Shown here: positions 26,212 to 37,935 of the stretch, piece after piece
How the letters are laid out: every line of letters starts with the position of its first letter
Numbering within the stretch: the first letter of the stretch is position 1
Assembly (NCBI RefSeq): GCF_013179735.1
Contig: NZ_JABMEG010000001.1
Coordinates: 1,240,001-1,304,000, forward strand
DNA: 64,000 bases
DNA from: Permianibacter fluminis
GTDB taxonomy: Bacteria; Pseudomonadota; Gammaproteobacteria; Enterobacterales; Permianibacteraceae
Direction: 5' to 3'
Notes under the pieces: generated by a model
What the model was told of the DNA's origin: nothing
Seen by the model: only the letters and a program-made list of their open reading frames with translations
The model's database searches: none
Translations under genes and position numbers: made by a program

Positions 26212-27258
26212 ATGACTGAACCCGTCCGGCTCACCCAATACGCCCATGGCGGCGGCTGCGGTTGCAAGATTGCCCCCGGTTTGCTGCAGCAGATTCTGGG
26301 TGATTCGATTGTCAAACAGGTGGTGCCGCAACTGCTGGTCGGTGTTGAAAACAGCGACGATGCCGCGGTCTACCAACTCAATAACAGTCAGGCCATTGTC
26401 GCGACCACCGATTTCTTTCTACCGATTGTCGACGACCCGTACGATTTTGGTCGCATTGCCGCGACCAATGCCTTGTCCGATATTTACGCGATGGGCGGCA
26501 CGCCGCTGTTTGCGCTGGCCATTGTTGGCATGCCGATCAACAAATTGCCGGCGACCGTGATCCGCGAGATTTTGCGTGGTGGCGAAGAGGTCTGCAAAGC
26601 CGCCGGCATTCCGATTGCCGGTGGTCATTCGATTGATGCGCCGGAACCGATTTATGGCTTGGTCGGTATTGGCGTTGTGCAGCCGAACCAGCTCAAGCGC
26701 AACGATACGGCGCAAGCTGGCGACGTGCTGATACTGGGCAAACCGCTCGGCGTTGGCGTGTATTCGGCGGCGTTGAAAAAAGGCGCGCTCGATGCTGCCG
26801 GCTACGCGGCCATGCTGGCCAGCACCACCCAGCTGAACACCGTCGGTACGGCGCTGGCCAGTATGGCCGATGTTCATGCCATGACCGATGTCACCGGTTT
26901 TGGCTTGCTCGGTCATGGCTGGGAAATGGCCCGTGGCGCCAAGCAGCGTTTGCAGATCAATTTGTCGCAGGTGCCATTGCTGCCGGCTGCGGCTGCGCTT
27001 GCGCAGCAAGGCTTCATCACCGGTGCGTCTGAGCGCAATTGGCAGGGCTACGGCGAGCACGTTCAGCTGTTTGCCGGCGGTGAGAACTGGCAGCGGGCAC
27101 TGTTGACCGATCCGCAGACCAGTGGTGGATTGTTGCTGGCCTGTGCGCCGACCGTCGCCGAGTCGGTGCTGGCGCTGTTCCGCCAGCAGGGATTTGTCGA
27201 CGCGGCCATTATTGGCCGGGTGCAAGCGGGCGATGCCGGCGTTGACGTGTTGGCCTGA
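26212..27258 (+). CDS. selD: Selenide, water dikinase SelD
   Basis: A 348-residue enzyme that makes selenophosphate from selenide and ATP, the selenium donor for selenocysteine and for selenouridine in tRNA. The active-site loop is HGGGCGCKI, with catalytic Cys16 and Lys19; it is a Cys rather than a Sec version. PurM-like domains carry the conserved NSDDAAVYQL, PIVDDPYDFGRIAATNALSD and GFGLLGHGWEMARG blocks. The ATG at 26212 is preceded by GAGGAG. Neither selA/selB nor the selenouridine synthase gene is in the window, so which use of selenium applies is open. It may be co-transcribed with the upstream regulator. Confidence 0.96.
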   Translation: MTEPVRLTQYAHGGGCGCKIAPGLLQQILGDSIVKQVVPQLLVGVENSDDAAVYQLNNSQAIVATTDFFLPIVDDPYDFGRIAATNALSDIYAMGGTPLFALAIVGMPINKLPATVIREILRGGEEVCKAAGIPIAGGHSIDAPEPIYGLVGIGVVQPNQLKRNDTAQAGDVLILGKPLGVGVYSAALKKGALDAAGYAAMLASTTQLNTVGTALASMADVHAMTDVTGFGLLGHGWEMARGAKQRLQINLSQVPLLPAAAALAQQGFITGASERNWQGYGEHVQLFAGGENWQRALLTDPQTSGGLLLACAPTVAESVLALFRQQGFVDAAIIGRVQAGDAGVDVLA

Positions 27259-27273
27259 CGATCACGGAAAAAG

Positions 27274-27304
27274 AAAAAGCCACCGATTGGTGGCTTTTTT
27301 TTTT
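27274..27304. terminator. Bidirectional intrinsic terminator
   Basis: The hairpin AAAAAGCCACC / GGTGGCTTTTT has a ten-base T-run and is placed between converging selD (plus) and the cupredoxin gene (minus). Confidence 0.9.
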
Positions 27305-27318
27305 GCACAGCGACCCAA

Positions 27319-28053
27319 TCAGCTTCGCTTGATGGTCAAGGTTCCGCGCTTGACGCCGTCACGCATCACGTCCAGCGTTTTGCTTTCGCCATGCGCCAGA
27401 TCAAAATTGAGCGGCGCGAAATACGGCACCAGCAGCGTCAGGTGGGTCAGCTCGGTCGGTACCGAACGCAGCTTGATACTGAGTTCGTTACTGATTTTCT
27501 CTTCAAACTCATCGCTGGACGGCGCGCTGGCATCGTAATCATCGAGGCTGCCACTGCGTTTGGCTTCCCAGCGTTTGAATGGCAGCACCTGATAATGTGC
27601 CGAGCGGATATTGGCGACATAGGTTTCCATATGGGTGTGAATGGCGCAGCCTACCCGCACGATGCTGTCTTCCGGCCAGCTGACGTTGAGCGTGACGCTT
27701 TTGCCAGGCGGGATCAGGCCGACATCGAACCGGGTGCCGGTGCTGTAGCTGTTGGCGTACAGGTTGTGGCGGGCGCTGTCGGAGTTGTGAAAGGTGATGA
27801 CGGCACCGGTCGAGCCGGCGTTCATGAACTGGCTGAACTGGCGATCTTTCTGATCAATTTGCAATTGATTGATGCTGGCGTCCGGGTTGCGGACAAACAG
27901 CACCGCCGCCGTCGGCGGGGTGCCATCGAAACTGAGTTCGCCGGTGATCAAGTCGGCGTTGGCGCGGTTCACCAGTGCGCCACTCAACACTGCGCCGATC
28001 AACAGCAGCCGAGCCAGCGTTGCCAGCCCGTTCAAAGCCCATCCCTTGCCCAT
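27319..28053 (-). CDS. Exported cupredoxin-domain protein (methylamine-utilisation-like)
   Basis: A 244-residue exported protein. The ATG at 28053 follows AGGAG. A signal peptide (about 1-33, ending ANA) precedes a cupredoxin fold (about 34-150). The putative type 1 copper site consists of His96 (in ARHNLY), Cys136, His139 and Met142 (GCAIHTHMETYV), the C-x2-H-x2-M spacing. The acidic C-terminal part (about 155-244) is a second beta-rich domain. A second protein with the same copper-site layout is encoded at 44733-45338, though the two differ elsewhere. The gene stands alone upstream of a terminator. Copper electron transfer is inferred, not shown. Confidence 0.8.
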   Translation of the reverse strand: MGKGWALNGLATLARLLLIGAVLSGALVNRANADLITGELSFDGTPPTAAVLFVRNPDASINQLQIDQKDRQFSQFMNAGSTGAVITFHNSDSARHNLYANSYSTGTRFDVGLIPPGKSVTLNVSWPEDSIVRVGCAIHTHMETYVANIRSAHYQVLPFKRWEAKRSGSLDDYDASAPSSDEFEEKISNELSIKLRSVPTELTHLTLLVPYFAPLNFDLAHGESKTLDVMRDGVKRGTLTIKRS

Positions 28054-28284
28054 AACCACTCCTGTCTGCTTGCGCCGCCGCTGTTCGCCCAGCGAACCGA
28101 TGCCCGACTGCCTGCAATATACGTCGGCAACCCGGGCTTGGGTCAACCCGTCAGGTGTCGGCCGGCGCAGTCTTTGCCGCCGGTGTCTGCAACGGCCTTG
28201 AGGCGACCAGTAACCTGTTGAAAGAAAAGGGCTTATGTGTTTTTCCATAGGCCAGGGCCGTGCTAATCCCAAGCGCCGGCAACG

Positions 28285-28313
28285 TGGACAGCCGAGCGGT
28301 CCTCGCGTAGAAT
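28285..28313 (+). promoter_or_regulatory. Sigma70-type promoter of carAB
   Basis: A -35 element TGGACA (28285-28290) is separated by 17 bases from a -10 element TAGAAT (28308-28313), each one base from consensus apart from one further mismatch in total. It lies about 90 bases ahead of carA, leaving a leader of roughly 85 bases. The rest of the 28054-28404 gap holds nothing else I can identify. Confidence 0.65.
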
Positions 28314-28404
28314 CCCAGCGATTTTATCCACCCCCCGTAAATAGCTCCGGTGCCCGCTTCGGCAGGCTTCGGCGCTAGTTGCACGCCTGTCGCCCGGAGG
28401 TATT

Positions 28405-29532
28405 TTGTCTACGCCCGCTCTCCTCGCCCTCGAAGACGGCAGCCTGTTCCGCGGAGTCAGCATCGGCGCCCATGGCGCATCGGTCGGCGAAGTGGTGTTC
28501 AACACCGCGATGACCGGCTATCAGGAAATCCTGACCGACCCGTCCTATACCAAACAGCACGTCACCCTGACTTACCCGCACATCGGCAATACCGGCTGCA
28601 ATGCCGAAGACGCCGAATCGGATCAAGTCTGGGCCGCTGGCCTCATCATTCGCGACTTGCCACGGCTGGCCTCGAACTACCGCATGGAAGAGGACCTTGG
28701 CAGCTACCTGAAAAAGCGCAACGTGGTCGGTATCGCCGATATCGACACCCGCCGCTTGACCAAGCTGCTGCGGACCAAGGGCGCGCTGAATGGCTGCATC
28801 GTCGCCGGTGACAACATCGATGAAGCCAAAGCGCTGGAGCTGGCGCGCGGCTTTGCCGGTTTGAACGGCATGGATCTGGCGAAAGAAGTCAGCTGCACGA
28901 AAGCCTACGAGTGGAACACCGGCGAATGGGCCTGGAACCGCGGCTACCACAGCGTCAGCGACCAAAAATTCCACGTCGTCGCCTACGACTACGGCGTCAA
29001 ACACAACATCCTGCGCATGCTGGCCGAGCGCGGCTGCAAGCTGACCGTGGTGCCGGCGCAAACGCCTGCGAGTGAAGTGCTCAAATACAAGCCGGACGGT
29101 ATCTTCCTGTCGAACGGCCCCGGCGATCCGGCTGCCTGCGATTACGCCATCACCGCGATCAGCGAGCTGCTCAAAACCGGCATTCCGATTTTCGGTATCT
29201 GTCTCGGTCATCAACTGCTGGCGCTGGCCAGCGGCGCCAAAACCGTCAAGATGAAGTTCGGTCACCACGGCGCCAACCATCCGGTCAAGGACATGGACAA
29301 AGGCACCGTGATGATCACCAGCCAGAACCATGGTTTCGCCGCTGACGAAGCGACGCTGCCGAAGACCCTGCGGGTTACGCATAAATCGCTGTTCGATGGT
29401 TCGCTGCAGGGTATCGCCCGCACCGACGTGCCGGCCTACAGCTTCCAGGGCCACCCGGAAGCCAGCCCCGGTCCGCACGATGTCGCGCCGCTGTTTGATC
29501 AATTCATCGACATGATGACGAAACGGAAATAA
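28405..29532 (+). CDS. carA: Carbamoyl-phosphate synthase small (glutaminase) subunit
   Basis: A 375-residue subunit that hydrolyses glutamine and channels ammonia to CarB for carbamoyl phosphate, feeding pyrimidine and arginine synthesis. The N-terminal domain (about 1-150) has [21 protein letters not shown]. The C-terminal class I amidotransferase has the nucleophile in [12 protein letters not shown] (Cys near 268) and the His-Glu pair in [13 protein letters not shown]. The start is an unusual TTG four bases after CGGAGG; E. coli carA likewise starts with TTG. There is no ATG in the conserved N-terminal region. Confidence 0.97.
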   Translation: MSTPALLALEDGSLFRGVSIGAHGASVGEVVFNTAMTGYQEILTDPSYTKQHVTLTYPHIGNTGCNAEDAESDQVWAAGLIIRDLPRLASNYRMEEDLGSYLKKRNVVGIADIDTRRLTKLLRTKGALNGCIVAGDNIDEAKALELARGFAGLNGMDLAKEVSCTKAYEWNTGEWAWNRGYHSVSDQKFHVVAYDYGVKHNILRMLAERGCKLTVVPAQTPASEVLKYKPDGIFLSNGPGDPAACDYAITAISELLKTGIPIFGICLGHQLLALASGAKTVKMKFGHHGANHPVKDMDKGTVMITSQNHGFAADEATLPKTLRVTHKSLFDGSLQGIARTDVPAYSFQGHPEASPGPHDVAPLFDQFIDMMTKRK

Positions 29533-29539
29533 CGGGCAC

Positions 29540-29556
29540 GGTGCGCGTCGCGCACC
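29540..29556. repeat. 17-base palindromic unit between carA and carB, copy 1
   Basis: GGTGCGCGTCGCGCACC has 7-base arms and a 3-base loop. It lies just after the carA stop codon. The near-identical second copy begins 41 bases further on. Confidence 0.75.
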
Positions 29557-29596
29557 GATGAACGCGGTGCCGACGCGGCATCAACGAATTGAACTT

Positions 29597-29613
29597 GGTG
29601 CGCACGGCGCACC
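29597..29613. repeat. 17-base palindromic unit between carA and carB, copy 2
   Basis: GGTGCGCACGGCGCACC has the same arms as the copy at 29540-29556 and a different loop. It is followed by CTACAC, as in dispersed GGTGCGC...GCGCACCCTAC repeats of some proteobacteria. It ends 22 bases before the carB start. Confidence 0.75.
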
Positions 29614-29635
29614 CTACACGCAAAACGGTAACGCA

Positions 29636-32857
<3,222 letters not shown>

Positions 32858-32965
32858 CGTGGTTTGCCTGGGACATGTCGCATGAGAATGTCCTGCAAAC
32901 CGGATGCAATATTTGCCGCCGCCCATCTGCTGGAACAGCACAAGGCGGCGCAGAAAGGAGATGGA

Positions 32966-33442
32966 ATGAGTCGTGTACCGATGACGGCGCGCGGTGCGGA
33001 AGCCTTGAATCAAGAGCTGAACGAACTGAAAACCGTGGCGCGGCCGCGAGTGATTGCGGCGATTGCCGAAGCACGCGCGCATGGTGACCTGAAAGAAAAT
33101 GCCGAGTATCACGCTGCCCGTGAACAGCAGGGTTTCATCGAAGGCCGCATCGCTGATATCGAAGCCAAGCTCAGCAATGCCCAGGTGATCGATGTCAGCA
33201 AGCTGACCAACGAAGGAAAGGTCATTTTCGGTGCCACCGTTGAGCTCGCCAACACCGAGACCGGTGATGAGCTGGTCTATCGCATCGTTGGTGAAGACGA
33301 GGCCGACATCAAGAACAACCTGATCAGTGTTGGTTCACCGATCGCCCGTGGCCTTGTTGGCAAGTTCGAAGGCGATGTGGTGGTGGTCAAGACGCCGGGT
33401 GGCGATATCGAATACGAAATCGTCGCGGTGAAGTACCTGTAA
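32966..33442 (+). CDS. greA: Transcription elongation factor GreA
   Basis: A 158-residue factor that inserts a coiled coil into the RNA polymerase secondary channel and triggers cleavage of backtracked transcripts. The N-terminal coiled coil (about 1-75) contains [19 protein letters not shown] with the conserved acidic tip residues; the C-terminal FKBP-like domain spans about 80-158. The ATG at 32966 is preceded by AAAGGAG and gives the canonical [12 protein letters not shown] start. It lies 108 bases after carB, the usual carB-greA linkage, and ends at a strong terminator. Confidence 0.97.
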   Translation: MSRVPMTARGAEALNQELNELKTVARPRVIAAIAEARAHGDLKENAEYHAAREQQGFIEGRIADIEAKLSNAQVIDVSKLTNEGKVIFGATVELANTETGDELVYRIVGEDEADIKNNLISVGSPIARGLVGKFEGDVVVVKTPGGDIEYEIVAVKYL

Positions 33443-33451
33443 GCTGAAAGC

Positions 33452-33482
33452 AAAACGCCGCGACGATGTCGCGGCGTTTTTG
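33452..33482. terminator. Bidirectional intrinsic terminator
   Basis: The hairpin AAAACGCCGCGAC / GTCGCGGCGTTTTT lies between converging greA (plus) and yhbY (minus). Confidence 0.9.
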
Positions 33483-33525
33483 TCTGGGCAGTAGCTTATC
33501 GCTGCAGTCGAATATTCGTATGGCT

Positions 33526-33846
33526 TCAGACCAATTTCGGTTTGTTGGCTTTTGGCAGCACAATCTTGCTGTCTTTCGGTTTGGCCCGGAAGGCGATCAG
33601 GTTGTGGCCGAGAATCTGGACATTGGCTGCCTGCATTTGTTCGCAGATCTGCTCGGCTATGGCGCGGCGCTCATCACGGTCTTCGCCGGCCAGCTTCACC
33701 TTGATCAGTTCGTGATGCGCCAGGGCCAGTTCGATTTCCGCCAGCACGGCGGGAGTCAGGCCATGCTGACCGAGCATCACCACCGGTTTCAGGCTGTGGG
33801 CAAGCGCGCGCAGATGACGAACCTGGTTACTGGCAAGAGTGGGCAT
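33526..33846 (-). CDS. yhbY: YhbY-type CRM-domain RNA-binding protein
   Basis: A 106-residue single CRM-domain protein associated with precursors of the large ribosomal subunit in E. coli. The core HSLKPVVMLGQHGLTPAVLAEI and HELIKVKLAGEDRDER, with the GxxG loop (GQHG), is intact. The ATG at 33846 gives the family-typical start; the frame is open for 25 more codons. It is divergent from rlmE, another large-subunit factor, which is the normal arrangement in Gammaproteobacteria. Confidence 0.94.
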   Translation of the reverse strand: MPTLASNQVRHLRALAHSLKPVVMLGQHGLTPAVLAEIELALAHHELIKVKLAGEDRDERRAIAEQICEQMQAANVQILGHNLIAFRAKPKDSKIVLPKANKPKLV

Positions 33847-33979
33847 GGCGTAGTCCGGTAGTCGGCTAACCCGGGCTGATGAGCCCGGTTGGAAATAAAG
33901 GGGCGCCATTCTAGCGCCCATCAGTGGATTGCACGAGCCGCGTTCGGTCTTGCCGGCTCAATAAACGAGTACTCCGAGT

Positions 33980-34609
33980 ATGGCACGCAGCAAGAGTTCG
34001 ACCCGTTGGTTGCAACGGCACTTCGATGATCCGTTCGTCAAACAGGCGCAAAAGGAAGGTTGGCGCTCGCGCGCGGTATTCAAGCTGCAGGAGATCGATC
34101 AGAAGGACAAATTGATCCGGCCCGGCATGGTGATCGTAGACCTTGGGGCAGCGCCAGGTAGCTGGAGTGAGTATGTACTTACCCGCACGCATGGCAAGGG
34201 CCGTATCATTGCGCTCGATATCCTGCCGATGGACTCGCTGCCCGACGTCGATTTCATCGAAGGCGATTTCCGGGAAGACGCGGTGCTGGCCGAGCTGGAA
34301 AAACGGCTCAACGGCGAGAAGGTCGACCTTGTTTTGTCCGACATGGCCCCCAATATGAGTGGAACGGCCGTCGTCGATCAGGCGCGCTCGATGTATTTGC
34401 TGGAACTGGCGTTGGAGTTCGCCAAGGGCCAGCTGAAACCGGGCGGTGATTTGCTGGTCAAGATGTTCCAGGGCGAAGGCTCGGACGCCTACATCGTAGA
34501 ACTGCGGCGCTTATTCCAAAGCGTCAAAATTCGCAAGCCTGACGCATCTCGTGACCGTTCTCGTGAAGTGTTCGTGTTGGCACGGCACTATACTGGGGCC
34601 AAGAGCTAG
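33980..34609 (+). CDS. rlmE: 23S rRNA (uridine(2552)-2'-O)-methyltransferase RlmE
   Basis: A 209-residue SAM-dependent enzyme (RrmJ/FtsJ) that methylates U2552 in the A-loop during late 50S assembly. The K-D-K-E catalytic tetrad is visible as Lys35 ([10 protein letters not shown]), Asp in [12 protein letters not shown], Lys in [10 protein letters not shown] and Glu in [14 protein letters not shown] motif I is [13 protein letters not shown]. It lies 53 bases ahead of ftsH, and the pair is heat-shock controlled in E. coli; I did not see a clear sigma32 site here. Confidence 0.97.
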   Translation: MARSKSSTRWLQRHFDDPFVKQAQKEGWRSRAVFKLQEIDQKDKLIRPGMVIVDLGAAPGSWSEYVLTRTHGKGRIIALDILPMDSLPDVDFIEGDFREDAVLAELEKRLNGEKVDLVLSDMAPNMSGTAVVDQARSMYLLELALEFAKGQLKPGGDLLVKMFQGEGSDAYIVELRRLFQSVKIRKPDASRDRSREVFVLARHYTGAKS

Positions 34610-34624
34610 TTTGAGTTTCCATAC

Positions 34625-34646
34625 GCTGACGCCTGTCTGCGTCAGC
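34625..34646 (+). promoter_or_regulatory. Inverted repeat in the rlmE-ftsH gap
   Basis: A perfect 8-base inverted repeat, GCTGACGC / GCGTCAGC, with a 6-base loop ends a few bases before the ftsH ribosome-binding site (AAGGAG). There is no T-run, so it is not a standard terminator. It could be an mRNA processing or stability element or affect ftsH translation. Confidence 0.5.
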
Positions 34647-34662
34647 AAGAAGGAGTAGTCCC

Positions 34663-36582
34663 TTGAACGACCTGTTCAAAAATGTCCTGCTGTGGCTGGT
34701 GATTGCCATTGTGCTGGTGTCGGTGTTCAACAATTTCACTGGCAGCCGCGGCAGTGTCCAGGCGGTCGAGTATTCCCAGTTCCTCGGTGATGTTCGTGCC
34801 GGCAAGGTCCAGGAAGTTCAGATCCACGTCGATTCGCTCGAAGCCGAAGGCACCTACAAGGGTGGCGACAAGTTCGTTACCCAGCTGCCGCGCTATACCG
34901 ACAAGCTGGAAGAGCAGTTCTCCAACAGCGATGTCCGCGTCGCCATCATCCCGCCGGAAAAAACCAGCTGGCTGTTTGTCCTGTTCATGAATGTGCTGCC
35001 AGTGCTGCTGCTGATTGGCGTCTGGATTTTCTTCATGCGCCAGATGCAGGGCGGTGGCAAAGGTGGAGCGCTCAGTTTCGGCAAGAGCAAGGCCCGCCTG
35101 CTCGGTGAAGATCAGGTCAAGACCACGTTGGCCGATGTTGCCGGCGTCGAAGAAGCCAAAGAGGAAGTGGCTGAACTGGTCGAGTTTTTGCGCGACCCGG
35201 GCAAGTTCCAGAAGCTCGGTGGCAAGATCCCGCGCGGTGTGTTGATGGTCGGCCAACCGGGTACCGGTAAAACGCTGCTGGCCCGCGCCATTGCCGGCGA
35301 AGCGAAAGTGCCGTTCTTCACTATTTCCGGTTCTGATTTCGTTGAGATGTTCGTCGGCGTCGGTGCCTCGCGCGTGCGCGACATGTTTGATCAAGCCAAG
35401 AAGCATGCGCCCTGTATTATTTTCATCGATGAAATCGACGCAGTCGGTCGCCATCGCGGCGCCGGTCTCGGTGGTGGTCACGACGAGCGCGAACAGACGC
35501 TGAACCAGCTGCTGGTCGAGATGGATGGTTTTGAAGGCAACGAAGGCGTGATCATTATCGCCGCGACCAACCGCCCGGACGTGCTGGACCCGGCGCTGTT
35601 GCGCCCGGGCCGGTTCGACCGGCAAGTGGTGGTCGGTTTGCCGGATATCCGTGGTCGCGAACAGATTCTGAAAGTGCATATGCGCAAAGTGCCGGTGGCT
35701 GACGATGTCGAGCCGGCGGTCATTGCTCGCGGTACCCCGGGTTTCTCCGGTGCCGATCTGGCCAACCTGGTTAACGAGGCGGCACTGCTCGCGGCGCGCG
35801 CCAATGAGCGGGTCGTCAAGATGCGCTTTTTTGAAGCGGCCAAAGACAAGATCATGATGGGCACCGAGCGGCGCAGCATGGTCATGACCGAAGAAGAAAA
35901 GCGCAACACCGCTTTCCACGAAGCCGGTCACGCCATTCTGGGCTATCTGCTGCCGTACTCGGATCCGGTTTACAAAGTCACCATCATTCCGCGCGGTCGC
36001 GCTTTGGGTGTGACAATGCAACTGCCGGAGCAGGACCGTTTGTCCTATTCCAAGCAGTATCTGGAATGCCGCATTGCCATTCTGTTTGGCGGTCGTATCG
36101 CCGAAGCCATCATCCATGGTTTTGATGGCGTCACGACGGGCGCCTCCAATGACATCCAACGGGCGACCGAGCTTGCGCGCAACATGGTGACTCATTGGGG
36201 CCTGTCGCAACGGATGGGGCCACTGTCTTACAGCGAAGACGAAGGCGAGGTATTCCTCGGTCGCTCGATCACCCAGCACAAGAGTGTCTCGGATCAGACC
36301 GCCCGCGCCATTGACGAAGAAGTGCGCTCGATCATTGATCGCAATTACCAGCTGGCCGAGAAGTTGCTGAACGAAAACCTCGACAAACTCAACGCCATGG
36401 CCGACGCGCTGATGAAGTACGAAACGCTGGATACCAAGCAGATCGACGACATCATGAAGGGCCGTGAGCCGCAACCGCCGGAAGGCTGGAATGATCGCAG
36501 CAGCGGTGGTGGCAAAACCGCAACCGCCGAAACCGCGCCGTCGGCCGCCAACGTCGGTGGCGATGCCGCAGCCGCTCACTGA
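34663..36582 (+). CDS. ftsH: ATP-dependent zinc metalloprotease FtsH
   Basis: A 639-residue membrane-anchored AAA+ protease that degrades damaged membrane proteins and regulators such as LpxC and sigma32. Two transmembrane helices (about 5-23 and 105-125) flank a periplasmic domain. The AAA module has Walker A GQPGTGKT (near 196), Walker [12 protein letters not shown] and the second region of homology [20 protein letters not shown]. The zinc motif is HEAGH (near 419). The start is a TTG preceded by AAGGAG at a 7-base spacing. The canonical next genes folP and glmM are displaced by about 3.3 kb of unrelated sequence. Confidence 0.98.
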   Translation: MNDLFKNVLLWLVIAIVLVSVFNNFTGSRGSVQAVEYSQFLGDVRAGKVQEVQIHVDSLEAEGTYKGGDKFVTQLPRYTDKLEEQFSNSDVRVAIIPPEKTSWLFVLFMNVLPVLLLIGVWIFFMRQMQGGGKGGALSFGKSKARLLGEDQVKTTLADVAGVEEAKEEVAELVEFLRDPGKFQKLGGKIPRGVLMVGQPGTGKTLLARAIAGEAKVPFFTISGSDFVEMFVGVGASRVRDMFDQAKKHAPCIIFIDEIDAVGRHRGAGLGGGHDEREQTLNQLLVEMDGFEGNEGVIIIAATNRPDVLDPALLRPGRFDRQVVVGLPDIRGREQILKVHMRKVPVADDVEPAVIARGTPGFSGADLANLVNEAALLAARANERVVKMRFFEAAKDKIMMGTERRSMVMTEEEKRNTAFHEAGHAILGYLLPYSDPVYKVTIIPRGRALGVTMQLPEQDRLSYSKQYLECRIAILFGGRIAEAIIHGFDGVTTGASNDIQRATELARNMVTHWGLSQRMGPLSYSEDEGEVFLGRSITQHKSVSDQTARAIDEEVRSIIDRNYQLAEKLLNENLDKLNAMADALMKYETLDTKQIDDIMKGREPQPPEGWNDRSSGGGKTATAETAPSAANVGGDAAAAH

Positions 36583-36596
36583 GTCACGATTGTGCA

Positions 36597-36631
36597 AACA
36601 ACAAAGGCGCCCGTAGGCGCCTTTGTTGTTT
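36597..36631. terminator. Intrinsic terminator after ftsH
   Basis: The hairpin AACAACAAAGGCGCC / GGCGCCTTTGTTGTT has a 4-base loop and lies 15 bases after the ftsH stop codon. Confidence 0.85.
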
Positions 36632-37060
36632 CTGGTGAGAAAGTTGTGGCCGATCCTCTGCCGTTACCCTTCGACAGGCGCAGAGCCTGTCCCGTACAAG
36701 GTTCGGGTAAGAACGATCTTCAACCTGCAGTTTGTCGCCCTCCGTTGCTGGTCAGCTCGTCCCGGGAGATTGGTGTCGCGGCATCGAGTCGTAAACGAGC
36801 TCAGTGCACACTGACGGGACAGTTATCGAAGCGGGTTTCGCTTTGCTGACCGCGTTAACCTGCGCTTGCCTATGTGTTCGGTCCCGATGTGCGGCTTGCG
36901 CTGATTTCGCGTCGTTTAAGGAACATAGAGCGCTCGATATCAGTCGCGCTTTTTGTTGTGCGCAAATGGTTGTCAGTAAACGACAGGACGATGTCGGTGT
37001 GCGAAGGCGGCGTTGACCGGCGCTGCCGGTGCTAACACAGCAACGTGCGGGAATCAGGAC
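36632..37060. other. Intergenic stretch without a recognisable gene
   Basis: About 430 bases between two terminators. Short open frames here are not convincing. The only structure I see is a small inverted repeat at 36673-36691 (GACAGGC / GCCTGTC) in a CCTTCGACAGGC context, similar to dispersed repeats in other proteobacteria. A remnant of an inserted element is possible but unsupported. Confidence 0.5.
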
Positions 37061-37092
37061 AAAAAAAGGGCGCCTATTGGCGCCCTTTTTTG
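37061..37092. terminator. Intrinsic terminator after the PEP-CTERM gene
   Basis: The hairpin AAAAAGGGCGCC / GGCGCCCTTTTTT lies 15 bases downstream of the minus-strand PEP-CTERM gene stop. Confidence 0.85.
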
Positions 37093-37106
37093 CACTGCGG
37101 TAAGGC

Positions 37107-37778
37107 TTAGCGTACGGCTTTGCGGCGGCGGAAACCGAGCAGGGCAAGACCGCTACCCAGCAGCGCCAGTGACATCGGTTCCGGAACCGGGTTGCAATCG
37201 CGACCGGCACAGCCTGAGCCCAAGGTAATGTCATCGAAAATGACATAGTTGGCCGAGCCACCGAAATTGACCGAATGGGCAACGCCGTCAAACAGCACGC
37301 CAATATCGGTCCAGTTGCAGTAGTTGCCGTTCGGGTCGCCCGCACAGCCGCCGCTGAGGTTTTCGGCCAGGAAGATTTCGGCCAGCAGGTCACCTGTGCC
37401 GTCAAGGCCCGACCAGACTTGCACCGAAGCGTTGAAGTAAGACGCGTAGAAGAACGAGAAGCCGGTGGTGAAACCGTCCAGCACGTTCATCGTGGCGGCA
37501 TTGCCTTCCAGGAAGATGAGACCATTGCTCGGCGACGGCTCATTGGCGTTATTGCAGTTACCGCCCGGGACGTCCAAGTCCATGCAAATGATGCCGTTGG
37601 GGCTGAAACTGATGTTGTAGTCCTGACCGGTGGTGGAACCCATGCTGCCGGTGCCGCCGTTGTAAAACTCTTGAACCCCTTCGTAAGCCAGCATGTCTTC
37701 AAAGTTCAGAACGATGACATCGGCCTGGCTGGCGCCAGCTGCAAACAGGGTGAGACCAGCAAAAAGTGCGCGCTTCAT
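37107..37778 (-). CDS. PEP-CTERM sorted exported protein, unknown function
   Basis: A 223-residue protein. The ATG at 37778 follows AGGAGGG; the longer frame is rejected. A signal peptide (about 1-19, ending SQA) precedes an acidic, Asn/Gly-rich beta-type domain with several cysteines (GGNCNN, GGCAGD, NYCNW, GSGCAGRDC) that probably form disulfides. The tail VPEPMSLALLGSGLALLGF followed by RRRK is a textbook PEP-CTERM signal for exosortase processing. The mature part resembles carbohydrate-binding or adhesin-like beta-sandwiches, but I cannot assign a function. It sits in the block inserted between ftsH and folP. Confidence 0.87.
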   Translation of the reverse strand: MKRALFAGLTLFAAGASQADVIVLNFEDMLAYEGVQEFYNGGTGSMGSTTGQDYNISFSPNGIICMDLDVPGGNCNNANEPSPSNGLIFLEGNAATMNVLDGFTTGFSFFYASYFNASVQVWSGLDGTGDLLAEIFLAENLSGGCAGDPNGNYCNWTDIGVLFDGVAHSVNFGGSANYVIFDDITLGSGCAGRDCNPVPEPMSLALLGSGLALLGFRRRKAVR

Positions 37779-37935
37779 GAAATGCCCTCCTAGCAAAGGA
37801 AACGGAAAATCCCTTGCTGACCAGCAGGAATCGTTCCAACCAAAGAATTTCCTTACATAACAGAGGGATATGCGACTGCTTTGGAACATGGTCGCACGCC
37901 AACGTAAATCTTTCTGACGCTGGCCGACGTGGCGA

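Noticed and set aside
26212-26300. Selenocysteine in the SelD active site
   Set aside because: The active-site codon is TGC (Cys16), not TGA.
34642-36597. Long minus-strand open frame (651 codons) opposite ftsH
   Set aside because: Antisense shadow of a strongly conserved gene; no recognisable domain.
36583-37060. Hidden gene or prophage remnant in the gap after ftsH
   Set aside because: Only short frames without start signals or recognisable domains are present; no integrase or attachment-site repeat was found.
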